Assembly: GCA_913057785.1 (NCBI GenBank) | Contig: CAJXPD010000079.1 | Location: 1 to 38,177, forward strand | Source of the DNA: an uncultured Lewinella sp. | Lineage (GTDB): Bacteria > Bacteroidota > Bacteroidia > Chitinophagales > Saprospiraceae | Reading direction: 5' to 3' | DNA length: 38,177 nt | Shown: in pieces, positions 25,666 through 35,200 of the stretch | Position numbering within the stretch: position 1 is the stretch's first letter | Layout of the letters: every line of letters starts with the position of its first letter | The notes under the pieces: model-generated | Database searches by the model: none | Told to the model about the DNA's origin: nothing | Seen by the model: the letters and a program-made list of their open reading frames with translations, nothing else | Translations under genes and position numbers: made by a program

Positions 25666-26973
25666 TTAGGTCGATCCTACATGCTCCAATATTTCCTCGA
25701 AAGCCTGTGACCAACCTGCCCAGCCGATCTCTTTTGCAAAAGAACTATTATGCCACAACAAAGTGAACGTTCCACCGTAGCATTTCAATTCATCCATCAT
25801 TTGTTGGATGCGCTGCACGGCCTGCTCTGGCTGGAGTTCCAAGTAGAAATTAAGGCTTACGTCCATGGCAGCAAAGGGGTGGATGGTTAAGTCGGTCCGC
25901 TCTTCCTTCTGCAAATCGTACCAGGGGAAAGGCCCAGCCATACCCGCCCGATAGCCCACCTGATCCGCATACCCCATTGAATGATCATCCGTAATTCCTA
26001 GGGCAATGAGGCGACGATAAGTGACTGGTAAACTCAACATCAGAAAGTGCTGCCTGCTTTGGTTCACCTCTTTGCCCGTAATCTCTACTAGTCGTCCTAT
26101 CTCTTTCTCTACTTGTCCGGGTATGGTATTGGAAGCAAAGGATGGATGGATACCTACCGGGTAACGCTCTGCTATTTTTTGAATTAGAGTTCTGAAGTCG
26201 GGATTTTCAACATCTGCATTGAGATCATATTTACCGGGATCTCCCAGGAGCCAAAAATACATGGTGTTTAGTCTATGTTTATCCTGCAAATGGTCCAAGT
26301 AGGTAAAGCAATGAAAGGGGTCATCCGATTTTCCGCTCAGCACCTGCACTCGCTCTACCAAACCAGCCCATCGTCCTCTCAACAGCTGCATTATTCCCCC
26401 TGCTACTAGTCTCCACCAGGGTCGGTGTAAATAAGCCCAGGCCATGTCTATATCAAAAGTCAAGCGAAATTGAAAAGGCTTCCTGGACAGCTTGAGCATT
26501 GGCCATTTCGCTTTTAAGGCTTCACCAAACTGATGAGCCCATTCATTCAAAATAGGACGATCCAGGAATCCATGCTGTAGGGCTAAACTTTCAGCGGCCG
26601 GAAATCTACCATATCGATCTGGCTTAAATTCCAAGTATTCTTCGTAACGGCTTACGCAGTAAAAGGTCATCGCGAAAAGATCAAAAGGCCAATCAGAGGT
26701 TGCACCCAGTGGGAACAAAGCCGGACGTTCATCTACTTCTATCACTTTAGGCTCTTGTGGCTTGATTTCTCGCTCAAACAAGAGCGAAGTAGCCTCTATG
26801 AAGAAAACATCGTCAGCTTCACGACGGTCACCGTAATGTATCTTGGGTCCCTGGTGGGATTGATAGAACAAAAAATCATCGGTAAACGTATATTCTATAG
26901 AGACTAGGTGTTGGAACAATACCTCAAGCGTATACTCTAAGCGCGGACTAGGAGAAGTGGAATAAATGAGCAT
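25666..26973 (-). CDS. Polysaccharide deacetylase-like protein (DUF7033 type)
   Basis: A 435-residue protein without signal peptide. The first about 170 residues form the N-terminal domain seen with this Bacteroidota family (FPLGATSDWPFDLFAMTFYC, VSRYEEYLEFKPDRYGRFPA). The rest reads as a carbohydrate-esterase-4-like barrel: LTFDIDMAWAY (about residues 170-180) gives the Asp pair, YPVGIHPSF (about 267-275) the His site, and later DDHSMGYADQVGYRAGMAGP and TLLWHNSSF complete the motifs. The family is thought to deacetylate a polysaccharide or surface glycan, but some members sit in cell-envelope sugar clusters without known substrate. It is upstream of upp on the same strand with a 112-base gap, and divergent from the outer-membrane protein gene at 27300. 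Confidence 0.83.
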   Translation of the reverse strand: MLIYSTSPSPRLEYTLEVLFQHLVSIEYTFTDDFLFYQSHQGPKIHYGDRREADDVFFIEATSLLFEREIKPQEPKVIEVDERPALFPLGATSDWPFDLFAMTFYCVSRYEEYLEFKPDRYGRFPAAESLALQHGFLDRPILNEWAHQFGEALKAKWPMLKLSRKPFQFRLTFDIDMAWAYLHRPWWRLVAGGIMQLLRGRWAGLVERVQVLSGKSDDPFHCFTYLDHLQDKHRLNTMYFWLLGDPGKYDLNADVENPDFRTLIQKIAERYPVGIHPSFASNTIPGQVEKEIGRLVEITGKEVNQSRQHFLMLSLPVTYRRLIALGITDDHSMGYADQVGYRAGMAGPFPWYDLQKEERTDLTIHPFAAMDVSLNFYLELQPEQAVQRIQQMMDELKCYGGTFTLLWHNSSFAKEIGWAGWSQAFEEILEHVGST

Positions 26974-27299
26974 ACTGATTACTTATGAGGTAAAAATGTT
27001 CGCCGCATGGCTGTCTTTTATTTTGCCAATTCCTTTATACTCTACAATAGTGAGCCACTTGTGGTTCCACATGGATATTTCGAATCCAGTCAGGGAGCCA
27101 AGTTTTACATCAAAACCTGCAATAAGCTGTGTCTAAAAAGTAATTTCCCGATAATGGATATTGGCAAGACATATTTCTACTATTTAGGCAGAATAATAAA
27201 ACATTTGCGGGAATTGTCCGTTGATTTCAGTAAATTTATTGCAGTATCATTTTCTCAGAACACCCAAGCAACATCATCAAACTATTAAAGCCGTCTCCA
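26974..27299. other. Divergent intergenic region
   Basis: 326 bases separating two divergent genes. It contains a weak promoter-like pair toward the plus-strand gene, TTTG at 27204-27207 and TAAATTTA at 27231-27238, with spacing (23 bases) longer than usual. An open frame at 27007-27288 exists, but I do not trust it: it has no family resemblance and covers the promoter area. No RNA gene was recognised. Confidence 0.4.
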
Positions 27300-28103
27300 A
27301 TGAAGCAATTTTTAGGTACCATTCTCATCTGCAGTTTCGCACTCGTTCTGAGCGGTCAACAGCTTATCACGCCTGGGGAGAACTACTATGACGATAACAA
27401 GGGGATTGTCTACAATAAGGAGTTTTCCGTTTTGGCCAGATTCCATACTCATGGCTTCTCTATGGGTGTGAATATGGGGACGCTAAAAACCTACTACTTG
27501 ACTCGCTTCCTCAACTTTGAAATTGGTGAATTGAAGCATGGCAAGGAATTCAAGCAAAGCCGAGACTTACAGCCCATTTCTAACCAAGTTTCTCGAGCGT
27601 ACATTTTCGGGAAACAAAACAATCTATATGCACTTCGGGCTGGTTTTGGAGAGAAACGATACTTATCAGAAAAAGCCAAGCGCAGAGGTTTGGCGGTAGG
27701 AATTAGTTATGAAGTAGGCCCAGTGTTAGGCCTATTGAAGCCCTATTATCTGGAGTTGGTACGGAATCAAGAGAACGGTGATCCTGTATTTATTATCCAG
27801 AGTGAAAAATATGGCCCTGAAAACGAAGATCTTTTCTTGGACTTTACCCGCATTTATGGATCCTCCGGCTTTTCCAAAGGTTTAGGAGAGCTATCCGTTG
27901 TACCTGGTGCCCAGGCCAAATTTGCTATGCATTTTGACTGGGGCGCTTTCGATGAATTTGTCAAGGCTGTTGAAGCTGGGGTGATGATGGACTTCTTCTT
28001 CCAGGAACCACAAGTAATGATCGAAACGGAAGGAAGTGGGGTCAATAATAGTCCACTATTTCTCAATCTTTACATAAATTTGCAGTTCGGGAAGCGATGG
28101 TAG
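27300..28103 (+). CDS. Outer-membrane beta-barrel-like hypothetical protein
   Basis: A 267-residue exported protein with a signal peptide (about 1-19, ending LSGQ). The mature sequence alternates hydrophobic and polar residues in strand-like stretches (EFSVLARFHTHGFSMGVNMG, LYALRAGFGEKRYLSEKAKR, LAVGISYEVGPVLGLLKPYY, FVKAVEAGVMMDFFFQEPQV) and ends SPLFLNLYINLQFGKRW, typical of outer-membrane beta barrels. No known family is certain. It lies about 200 bases before lipA on the same strand, possibly in one transcript. Role unknown; a porin-like or assembly role is only a guess. Confidence 0.8.
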   Translation: MKQFLGTILICSFALVLSGQQLITPGENYYDDNKGIVYNKEFSVLARFHTHGFSMGVNMGTLKTYYLTRFLNFEIGELKHGKEFKQSRDLQPISNQVSRAYIFGKQNNLYALRAGFGEKRYLSEKAKRRGLAVGISYEVGPVLGLLKPYYLELVRNQENGDPVFIIQSEKYGPENEDLFLDFTRIYGSSGFSKGLGELSVVPGAQAKFAMHFDWGAFDEFVKAVEAGVMMDFFFQEPQVMIETEGSGVNNSPLFLNLYINLQFGKRW

Positions 28104-28305
28104 GTTTTAGCCGAGGGTTGGCAAGTACAATCTAGTTCAATCCATCTGCTCAATATAACCTAGCTCGTCCGTAGACCATTTGGAATACCATGGTTTTGCT
28201 TTATTTGTCAATGCAACAAAATGGTGCTCCTATTTGTCTTTAGTAGAAGCATACTGATGTAGGTTCGTTCTCATCAGTTCATTGCCTCACTGTAAATACA
28301 GTTTA

Positions 28306-29175
28306 ATGCTAGAATTACCAATTGTAGATAAGCCTGAACGGAAAAAGAAGCCGGATTGGTTGCGAGTAAAACTGCCGATTGGCGAGAATTATAAAAAGGT
28401 TAGATCCTTGGTAGATGAGTACAACTTGCATACTATCTGCCAAAGTGGTAGCTGCCCGAATATGGGAGAGTGCTGGGGAGCAGGTACTGCTACCTTCATG
28501 ATCCTCGGTAATACCTGTACTCGCTCTTGTTCTTTTTGTGCGGTAAAAACAGGACGTCCACCTGAATATGACGAGGATGAACCCAGAAGAGTAGCTGAAG
28601 CCATCAAATTGATGGAAGTAAAGCATGCGGTGATCACTTCGGTAAACCGTGATGAATTAAAGGATAGAGGTGCTGAAATCTGGTATCAGACCGTACGCGC
28701 TGTAAAGGAAATGAGTCCTTCCACAACGATCGAAACCTTGATCCCAGATGTGAAGGCCAACTGGGAAGCCCTGGAAAGAATGATCGAAGGAGGTCAAGAG
28801 ATCGTTTCGCACAACATGGAGACAGTCGAAAGGTTGTACCGAAAGGTACGCCCTCAGGCCAAGTACCATCGTAGTTTGGAACAGATCAAACGCATCAAGG
28901 AATACGGAAAAAGAACCAAAACGGGCTTTATGGTCGGTTTGGGAGAGACTGAAGAAGAAGTGTACAAGATCATGGACGATTTGGTCGAGCACGGTTGTGA
29001 CGTACTTACGATCGGCCAGTACCTGCAGCCTACAAAGATGCACTTAGAGGTAGCTGAATACATTCATCCTGACCTTTTTGCTAAGTATAAGGAAATTGGT
29101 CTAGAGAAAGGATTTGACTTTGTAGAGAGTGGTCCACTGGTTCGCTCTTCCTATCATGCAGAAAGACATATCTAA
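28306..29175 (+). CDS. lipA: Lipoyl synthase
   Basis: A 289-residue radical SAM enzyme; the ATG at 28306 was chosen over a TTG at 28282. It inserts two sulfurs into protein-bound octanoyl groups to make lipoyl cofactors. Both Fe-S clusters are encoded: the auxiliary cluster by C45, C50 and C56 (CQSGSCPNMGEC) and the radical SAM cluster by C71, C75 and C78 (CTRSCSFC). The C-terminal serine motif (RSSYHAE), which ligates the auxiliary cluster, is present. The SAM-domain sequences GFMVGLGETEEEV and VLTIGQYLQPT also match the family. It is followed by a strong terminator. Confidence 0.98.
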   Translation: MLELPIVDKPERKKKPDWLRVKLPIGENYKKVRSLVDEYNLHTICQSGSCPNMGECWGAGTATFMILGNTCTRSCSFCAVKTGRPPEYDEDEPRRVAEAIKLMEVKHAVITSVNRDELKDRGAEIWYQTVRAVKEMSPSTTIETLIPDVKANWEALERMIEGGQEIVSHNMETVERLYRKVRPQAKYHRSLEQIKRIKEYGKRTKTGFMVGLGETEEEVYKIMDDLVEHGCDVLTIGQYLQPTKMHLEVAEYIHPDLFAKYKEIGLEKGFDFVESGPLVRSSYHAERHI

Positions 29176-29197
29176 ATATTGACTCTAGACGAGTTAT

Positions 29198-29240
29198 AAA
29201 TCCCGAGTCAGAAGTTATACCTGACTCGGGATTTTTCTTT
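29198..29240 (+). terminator. Rho-independent terminator after lipA
   Basis: AAATCCCGAGTCAG (29198-29211) pairs perfectly with CTGACTCGGGATTT (29221-29234) around a 9-nt loop, followed by TTCTTTT. The convergent lipoprotein gene ends right at 29240, so the hairpin also lies directly after that gene. Confidence 0.9.
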
Positions 29241-29713
29241 TAATAAAACATCACTGCACTACTCCCTCCCCCATCTCCTATTTCACACCCACAATTCAAT
29301 TCGCGACAAGGTTGTATAATTTCAAATCGTTGCTCTTGGCAGGTAATCTCCGTTGCACAGGCCATCATACAGGAAATGGCATAATCGGAGGCTTCTCCCT
29401 CATCCTGACGGCTTAGCGGGATCAATAAGGCTGTCTTTTTTTCGTCACCCAAATAATCCGCAGTAATTGCTAAGAAGCTGGTCCCTGCCGTAGTATTCAT
29501 TTCTTGGTATTGGATGTTTTCTACCCAAATTCCTTCATCACCGGACAGAACCGTAATCAAAGTGGACAATTCGGCCTCCGAGTCTAGGTCATAACGAACC
29601 TGCTCGTGTTCGATAAAAGACTGATCCAGATTGGTGGAAGTAGGCGTGGACCTCTGGCAACCTAGCAGTAAGCCCAGGAAGAACACCCCCAAAATTAGAA
29701 AGCGATTTTTCAT
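29240..29713 (-). CDS. Small hypothetical lipoprotein
   Basis: The protein has 157 residues from the ATG at 29713 (the longer frame begins with a TTG at 29746). A signal peptide ends in the lipobox LLGC (Cys19), so it is lipid-anchored. The mature part is acidic and has many Cys toward the C-terminus (ISCMMACATEITCQEQRFEI, CRELNCGCEIGDGGGSSA), which could form disulfides or bind metal. No family recognised. It follows the DUF4177 gene by 25 bases and is probably in one unit with it. Confidence 0.78.
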   Translation of the reverse strand: MKNRFLILGVFFLGLLLGCQRSTPTSTNLDQSFIEHEQVRYDLDSEAELSTLITVLSGDEGIWVENIQYQEMNTTAGTSFLAITADYLGDEKKTALLIPLSRQDEGEASDYAISCMMACATEITCQEQRFEIIQPCRELNCGCEIGDGGGSSAVMFY

Positions 29714-29738
29714 ACTATTATGTGTTTTAGGAAGAGAT

Positions 29739-29963
29739 TTAATCAATCAGTTCATAGCCCCATTCTCGCTTGAAGATCAGGACGACCTCCTTTTTGCCAT
29801 TGCTATCCATATCCATGGCGAAACTGGATACCAACTGCCAGCCCTCCTCCCCGTGAAAATTGAGTTCGTTTTCTAAATCTTGCAGTTTGAAACGGGTAAC
29901 AAACAAACCTTTCTCCTTTAGTTCTACAACCTTGTACTCGTATTGCTTCTTATTACTTTCCAT
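29739..29963 (-). CDS. DUF4177 domain-containing small protein
   Basis: A 74-residue protein. The sequence YEYKVVELKEKGLFVTRF, then LNFHGEEGWQLVSSFAMDM and VVLIFKRE, matches the DUF4177 fold, a small beta-alpha-beta domain common in bacteria and of unknown function. It has no signal peptide. It precedes the small lipoprotein gene on the same strand. Confidence 0.85.
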   Translation of the reverse strand: MESNKKQYEYKVVELKEKGLFVTRFKLQDLENELNFHGEEGWQLVSSFAMDMDSNGKKEVVLIFKREWGYELID

Positions 29964-30283
29964 AGACGGGCATTGAAAGAAGTGATTGAAATTAATTCTA
30001 TTCTAGATTAGCGCATCTATAAATATAAGGAAAGGGAGATTGGGAAGCAATGGTATGGGGCGGAGTCTAAAGAAAGGAAAAGGCCCAAGTCCTCGACAAC
30101 GAATATTGGTATCAACTGTGTTTTAGTGTCAAAAATTTAGAGAATGGTATGTGCGCATCTCCAAGATTTAAGTAGGCCATTCTTGTATAAAATTAGCCCG
30201 GCACTTGAGTAACCAAATGCTCGGGCTAACGATTAATGTATGAAACTATTAGACAGGGTTAGTTAAGTGTAGGTAGGGTAAAA
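29964..30283. other. Intergenic region with terminator hairpin
   Basis: 320 bases between the end of the esterase gene (minus strand) and the start of the DUF4177 gene (minus strand). It holds the hairpin at 30193-30229 and must contain the promoter of the DUF4177 gene. Otherwise nothing coding or structural was recognised. Confidence 0.45.
30188..30229 (-). terminator. Probable terminator of the esterase gene
   Basis: TTAGCCCG (30193-30200) pairs with CGGGCTAA (30222-30229), with a further GCA/TGC pairing inside. On the minus strand it is followed by TTTTATAC, only a short T run, so it is a moderate candidate. Confidence 0.55.
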
Positions 30284-31357
30284 TCACTTTCCAAAATTCA
30301 AATAGGTATTAAAGAAAGGAAGCATGTCATTCAATGCTCTTCCATCATCTGTCCATAGTTTATTGCTATGGTTTCCAATGTATTCTTCGGCGTAATGATG
30401 TATTCCTAAGTTTTCGAGTTTTTTACTGAACGCTAGGCTAGTTCTTGGAATTTGAGCCGTGTCTTCATTTCTTCCCCAATCGAGCTTCAAGGCTGTAAGT
30501 TTCTTAAGGTCTTCCACATGATTGTCTATCATTCCCATGGCTGACTTTTCTCTCCAAACTTTCAATATGTCATAATGGATTATTAAACTATCCTTTAGGT
30601 ATTCATAAGGTAAATCGGCATAAAATGGGGGTTTACTGGGATTGGGCGTATATGCCCTTCCCATGGCTATTATTGCATTTGGTAAAAATTCACCCCATCC
30701 ATCGATTAATTGCTCTCTTGAGGTGATTTCACCAATTCGCTTATAAGCAGCACCTCGAATGCCCAATTCTTCGCTATTCGCATCTAAGGTTGCTGGTGAC
30801 ATAGCATAGACAGAAGAGAATACATCAGGAAATAGCATTCCCATCTTTAGTGCTCCCTGTCCGCCCATAGAATGACCCGCCACACCTCTGCTATCTCTAT
30901 TGGCAATGGTTCGGTAGTTTTTGTCTATGTAGGACACAAGATCTAGTCCAGTGAAGTCTGCCCATTTTCCGGTAAAACTCGAGTTTGTATACCAACTCCC
31001 TCTGTACAACGTATGATGATTTGGCATCACAACAATTACAGGTTCTATTCGCTGGAGTGCGATAGCTTTATCAAGTAGTTCATGGAACCTATCATACTTA
31101 ATCATATTAACATCACTCCAAGTAAACCCATGTAGATAGTAGATTACGGGGTATCTTTTCCCACTGGTTTCATACCCTGGAGGTAGATATATGGTAACAC
31201 TTCTTGTAGGATCTTCACCCGCTGCATTTTGTAAAAGGGCAGAATATAAATTTTCAGTTACAACGCTACCCTTTATGTTTTGGGCAGAGGAAATATGAAT
31301 GGATGCAAATAGAATAGCTACTATTGCGATATTTCTTATATGGACTATTCTGGTCAT
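30284..31357 (-). CDS. Secreted esterase (esterase D/feruloyl-esterase-like alpha/beta hydrolase)
   Basis: The protein has 357 residues from the ATG at 31357 (the longer frame begins with TTG). A signal peptide (about 1-25, ending ISSAQ) sends it out of the cytoplasm. It has the esterase fold: SVTIYLPPGYETSGKRYPVI, then YYLHGFTWSD (oxyanion-hole region), PVIVVMPN, the nucleophile elbow GHSMGGQG (Ser163) and a C-terminal His in EEYIGNHSNKLW. The family includes feruloyl, acetyl-xylan and other esterases, so substrate class is open. It is 46 bases after the NTF2-Dabb gene on the same strand and likely co-transcribed with it, under the upstream hybrid regulator. Confidence 0.9.
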   Translation of the reverse strand: MTRIVHIRNIAIVAILFASIHISSAQNIKGSVVTENLYSALLQNAAGEDPTRSVTIYLPPGYETSGKRYPVIYYLHGFTWSDVNMIKYDRFHELLDKAIALQRIEPVIVVMPNHHTLYRGSWYTNSSFTGKWADFTGLDLVSYIDKNYRTIANRDSRGVAGHSMGGQGALKMGMLFPDVFSSVYAMSPATLDANSEELGIRGAAYKRIGEITSREQLIDGWGEFLPNAIIAMGRAYTPNPSKPPFYADLPYEYLKDSLIIHYDILKVWREKSAMGMIDNHVEDLKKLTALKLDWGRNEDTAQIPRTSLAFSKKLENLGIHHYAEEYIGNHSNKLWTDDGRALNDMLPFFNTYLNFGK

Positions 31358-31403
31358 ATAGATTTTAGTTTTGTATTGTTTCTTCAATATGTCTCAGCTT
31401 GCT

Positions 31404-32126
31404 CTAAAAGGTCTGAACGAGAACACCGGAAACGATGTCCTTACCAATCTCCATGACGGCTAGATGATTGGGATGTACCTCGTAGGTCTCCAATGCCTTT
31501 TCGTCTTTAAATTCGAGTAATAGAGAATATTGGTAGGCGCTATTGGGCTCGGTAGCCTTCATCCAGACGGCTTTTTCCATACCATCAATAAGATCTACCA
31601 TTTCGTAGAACTTATTTTTACTGGTAGTGATCTTCTTCGGATCTGTCCCGTCCTTATAACTGACATAAATAATTCTTCTAATGGGCGTTGCAGGATCTCT
31701 TTCATAACTTTTGACATCCGCTGCGGTCATGTTGACAATTTTCCAGGTCCCATCTTTCTTCACTAGTGTACGCTGTTCCTTTTTATATTGGTCTTTTTCC
31801 TTTTGGTCAAAGCTTACCCAAGCCAGGTTCCCATCAATGAGATACTTGAAGTTAGTTCGATGAAAGTTTACATCTCCTCCCAGGTTTTCTTTCATCGTCT
31901 CAGCCAAAGTGTTCCAATCCTCAAATTGAAACACAGCTTCTTTATCTGTATACAAGAAATGCACCTGGTCTTTATACCAATGGCTAGCCCAAGCCTCGAA
32001 GTCTTCAGAAAACACCGCATGGGTTTCTGCATCGATCACCTTACGGATAGCCATTTCTTCTTTGGATTGTCCCACTAGGACATAGCCTAGACAGCTGCAA
32101 AGCAGTACTAAATAAATACTTCTCAT
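31404..32126 (-). CDS. Secreted NTF2-like (SnoaL) plus Dabb domain fusion protein
   Basis: A 240-residue exported protein with a signal peptide (about 1-20, ending VLVGQ). The first domain (about 22-140) reads as an NTF2/SnoaL-like cone (EEMAIRKVIDAETHAVFSED, FEAWASHWYKD, VHFLYTDKEAV, GNLAWVSFDQKEKDQ, KDGTWKIVNM). The second (about 148-240) reads as a stress-responsive Dabb (dimeric alpha/beta barrel): RRIIYVSYKDGTDPKKI, YSLLLEFKDEKALETYEVHP and NHLAVMEIGKDIVSGVLVQT. Each fold alone is widespread; I do not recall the secreted fusion as standard. Both folds form small pockets, so binding or conversion of a small molecule is possible. It is directly downstream of the hybrid regulator gene and precedes the esterase. 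Confidence 0.85.
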   Translation of the reverse strand: MRSIYLVLLCSCLGYVLVGQSKEEMAIRKVIDAETHAVFSEDFEAWASHWYKDQVHFLYTDKEAVFQFEDWNTLAETMKENLGGDVNFHRTNFKYLIDGNLAWVSFDQKEKDQYKKEQRTLVKKDGTWKIVNMTAADVKSYERDPATPIRRIIYVSYKDGTDPKKITTSKNKFYEMVDLIDGMEKAVWMKATEPNSAYQYSLLLEFKDEKALETYEVHPNHLAVMEIGKDIVSGVLVQTF

Positions 32127-32177
32127 AATTAAATTGGTTATTTGTGGAAATTCATGTGTCTGTAAATCAACACATTG

Positions 32178-32185
32178 TAAAAGTA
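32178..32185 (-). promoter_or_regulatory. Candidate -7 element of the NTF2-Dabb gene
   Basis: TACTTTTA on the minus strand fits TAnnTTTG at seven of eight positions and would place the transcription start near 32171, about 45 bases before the ATG. It lies just downstream of the paired repeats, as expected for a promoter driven by an activator. Confidence 0.3.
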
Positions 32186-32210
32186 TGCGAATGGCTGCCC
32201 TCCTGGTTAA

Positions 32211-32242
32211 TATATTGTTGCGTCCCCTTTCTATATTGTTGC
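32211..32242 (-). promoter_or_regulatory. Paired 11-bp direct repeat, candidate binding site of the hybrid regulator
   Basis: On the minus strand GCAACAATATA occurs twice, at 32242-32232 and 32221-32211, identical in all 11 positions and offset by exactly 21 bases, two helical turns. It lies 85-116 bases upstream of the NTF2-Dabb start and directly beside the regulator gene. AraC-type domains bind such repeats in tandem. Confidence 0.55.
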
Positions 32243-32249
32243 AAATGGG

Positions 32250-35200
32250 CTATAAACGCCGCTCACTTGGTGGTACGCCAAAGGTTTCTTTGTAAATCTG
32301 TGTGAAATATACCGGTGATTTGAACCCAACTTTATAGGAAATTTCGGAGATGCTTAGACTGGTGTTGGAGAGCAGCTTCTGTGCTTCGCGAAGTCGGATC
32401 ATACGGAGGTAAATGGAAGTTGATTTTCCGGTTAAGGCTTTGATCTTGCGGTGGAGTTGGGATCGACTCAGGAACAGGGACTTTGCTAGTTCTTCGGAGC
32501 CAAAATTTTCTTTTTCTAAGTGAACTAGAATGGTCTCTTCAAGCTTCGCTAGGAAAGGGTCCTGGATTTGCTCTTGCTTGGCTACGGAGGAAGCATCCGA
32601 CAATAAAGTCTGGCTGTACTTGTTTTGCAGTTGCTTGCGTAAGTCGAGCAAGTTGTCCATTCGAATCAGCAACTCCTCCTCGGCAAAAGGTTTGGCAAGA
32701 TAGGCATCTGCGCCTTGCGTCAGCCCTTCTATTCTATCTTCAAAGTCAACCTTGGCAGTCAGGAGAATAATCGGAATATGATTAGTACGTTCATCATTCT
32801 TAAGTAAGCGACATACCTCATATCCGTCCATCTTAGGCATCATAACATCACTGATAATTAGATCAGGAATTTGTGCCCAGGCCATATCGACCCCCTCCTG
32901 GCCATCCATCGCATGTATACATTGATAGCGATGCTCTAAGGCCAAGCGAAGATATTGGGCTACATCAGCATTGTCCTCAATCAATAAAACCAAGGGAAGG
33001 TTTAAGGGATTGATATCGGAAGATGGTTTTTGAGTCTGCTCTTCAGCTATTTCTACCGGCCCTTGAATTGGTGTTTTCGTAAAGGCAGCCGTGTTCGTGA
33101 TCGGTAATTCAAGGAGGAAGGTACTGCCTAACCCGCTTTCACTTTGCACGCTGATGCGCCCCTTCATGTGATCTACCCATTCCTTCACCAGCGCTAAGCC
33201 AATTCCGGTGCCTTCATGGATTTTGGTTGTACTGGTGTCGACCTGGTGAAACCTATCAAAAATATGCATCAGTTGCTCTTCCTCAATTCCCTCACCTGTA
33301 TCACGGACCTGTAGTTGGAAGTGATCATCTTTCACACTTAGTTCTACAGCTATTTCCCCTCCCGCTGGCGTGAATTTCAACGCATTACTCAGCAAATTCG
33401 ACAACACTTGTTGGATCACCTTCGGATCAAAATCCATGCTCAAACCCTTAAGATCCGAAGAGAAGAGAAGATCAATCTCTCGCTGTTCTGCATAGGAAGT
33501 AAATGACCCCACGAGGTAGTTTATGTAGGCAACTATATCTCCTTGAATCAGATTTAAACGCATATAACCAGATTCCAATTTTGAAAGATCCAGCATCTGA
33601 TTGATCAGCTCGAATAATTGTTGACTATTCCGTTGGATAAGCTGCAATTTGGGTAGAGTTGTCTTTTTGACCTCTTTCCGGATTTGCCGGGTAATCCCCA
33701 AAATAACCGTCAGTGGCGTACGGAATTCGTGGGTAATATTGGTATAAAGGTTTGTCTTGACCTGATCTAATTCGCGTAGTCGTTTGTTCTCCACCAAAGT
33801 AAGCTGCCTAGCCAATTGAAAACGATATAACTTATAAATAGCCCAGCTTAATAGGACAGCATAAGCAAGGATGGCCCACCATCTCAACCATATAGGAGAA
33901 AGGACCCTAAAGGAAAAACTAACCTCATCTCCCCAAAGACCATCATTATTGGCCGCTCTCAAATGGAAGGTGTAGAAACCGGGGCGTAGATCAGAGTACA
34001 AAATATCACGATCCTCTGCCGGTGTGCTCCAGTCTTGATTTAAGCCTTCTAATTGGTACCTAAATTTGTTCTTATCCACCTGGGTATGACTAGTGGTTGA
34101 AAAATAAAACTCCAGGAAGTTTTTGTTGTAGGGCAAGACCAAGTTTTGAGGCAACAGGTGCTTATCTGCTGGCTGACTTGAATACCGATAGATATCATCC
34201 TCCTTATCTAGTAGGGCTACTTTATTAATGAAAGCCTGTGGCTTGATCTGATTCTTAGATATGTTATACAGGGGAAAATTTACAATGCTTGTCTTACTAA
34301 TGGCCCAAAGTAAGCTATCTCTACTCTCCAATAAAGAAAAGTTGGCACTAGCCTCGTTAATCCAACCGTCCCTCTTATCAAAACAGTCTACTGCTCCTGA
34401 TTTATTCCTCAAGTCTATCCGACAGATCCCCCCCTGACTGACCACCCACATCCGTTCCAACTTATCCATGTGCAAATCGAATAGTACATCGGACAACAAA
34501 CCATCTTCCGTACTCCATTGACGAATCACCACAAGTTTTTCTGGAGATTCAAACTGACATTGCCAAAGGCCCTCTCCTTGAGTGCTTAACCAGACCTGCC
34601 CGTTAAACCTTAGAGCTGCAGTTAGAATTGGGCTTGGATTGGAAGCAAGTGAGATCTGACTACGAACCAAACCATTTTCCTTAATCCTATACAAGCCTTT
34701 ATCGCTAATTGCCCAAAAACCCTCCTCTGGCCCCTCAAACATATCTACAAATACAGGAAAGTCGGCTTCAATGCCTGGGTTTGCAGCTATGAAGTTGTTG
34801 AAATAAATGGTACCATCGTTCTTACTGCGTACTTCGCTAATACTACCATCCCCTCCTGACCATAGATTACCGCTCTGATCTATGAAAAGAAAATGTTGAC
34901 CATTATCGCTAAGTCCTTCCCTTGTGGTAAAAACCTCCGATTTCCCATCTTTTTTATGGACTAATCCACCCATGGTTGTCGCAAACCATAGGCCTTTTTC
35001 GTGTTCTGTAATATCCCCTACAATGGAATTAGATGGCACTTCAAGCTTATATAGGAGGATGACCGAATCCGGGTCACATCGACTAATTCTACCCCGATTA
35101 CCTCCAAGATAAATTTCTCCAGAGCTTAGTTGTTCGATACAATGCGTACTGCCAAGCAAAGGCGCTTCTTCCTCTGTTTTCACCTCAAATGCACTGGGAC

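Noticed and set aside
27007..27288. 93-residue open frame upstream of the outer-membrane protein gene
   Set aside because: It lies wholly in the divergent promoter spacer, shows no family features, and has no start signal or coding pattern beyond an ATG.
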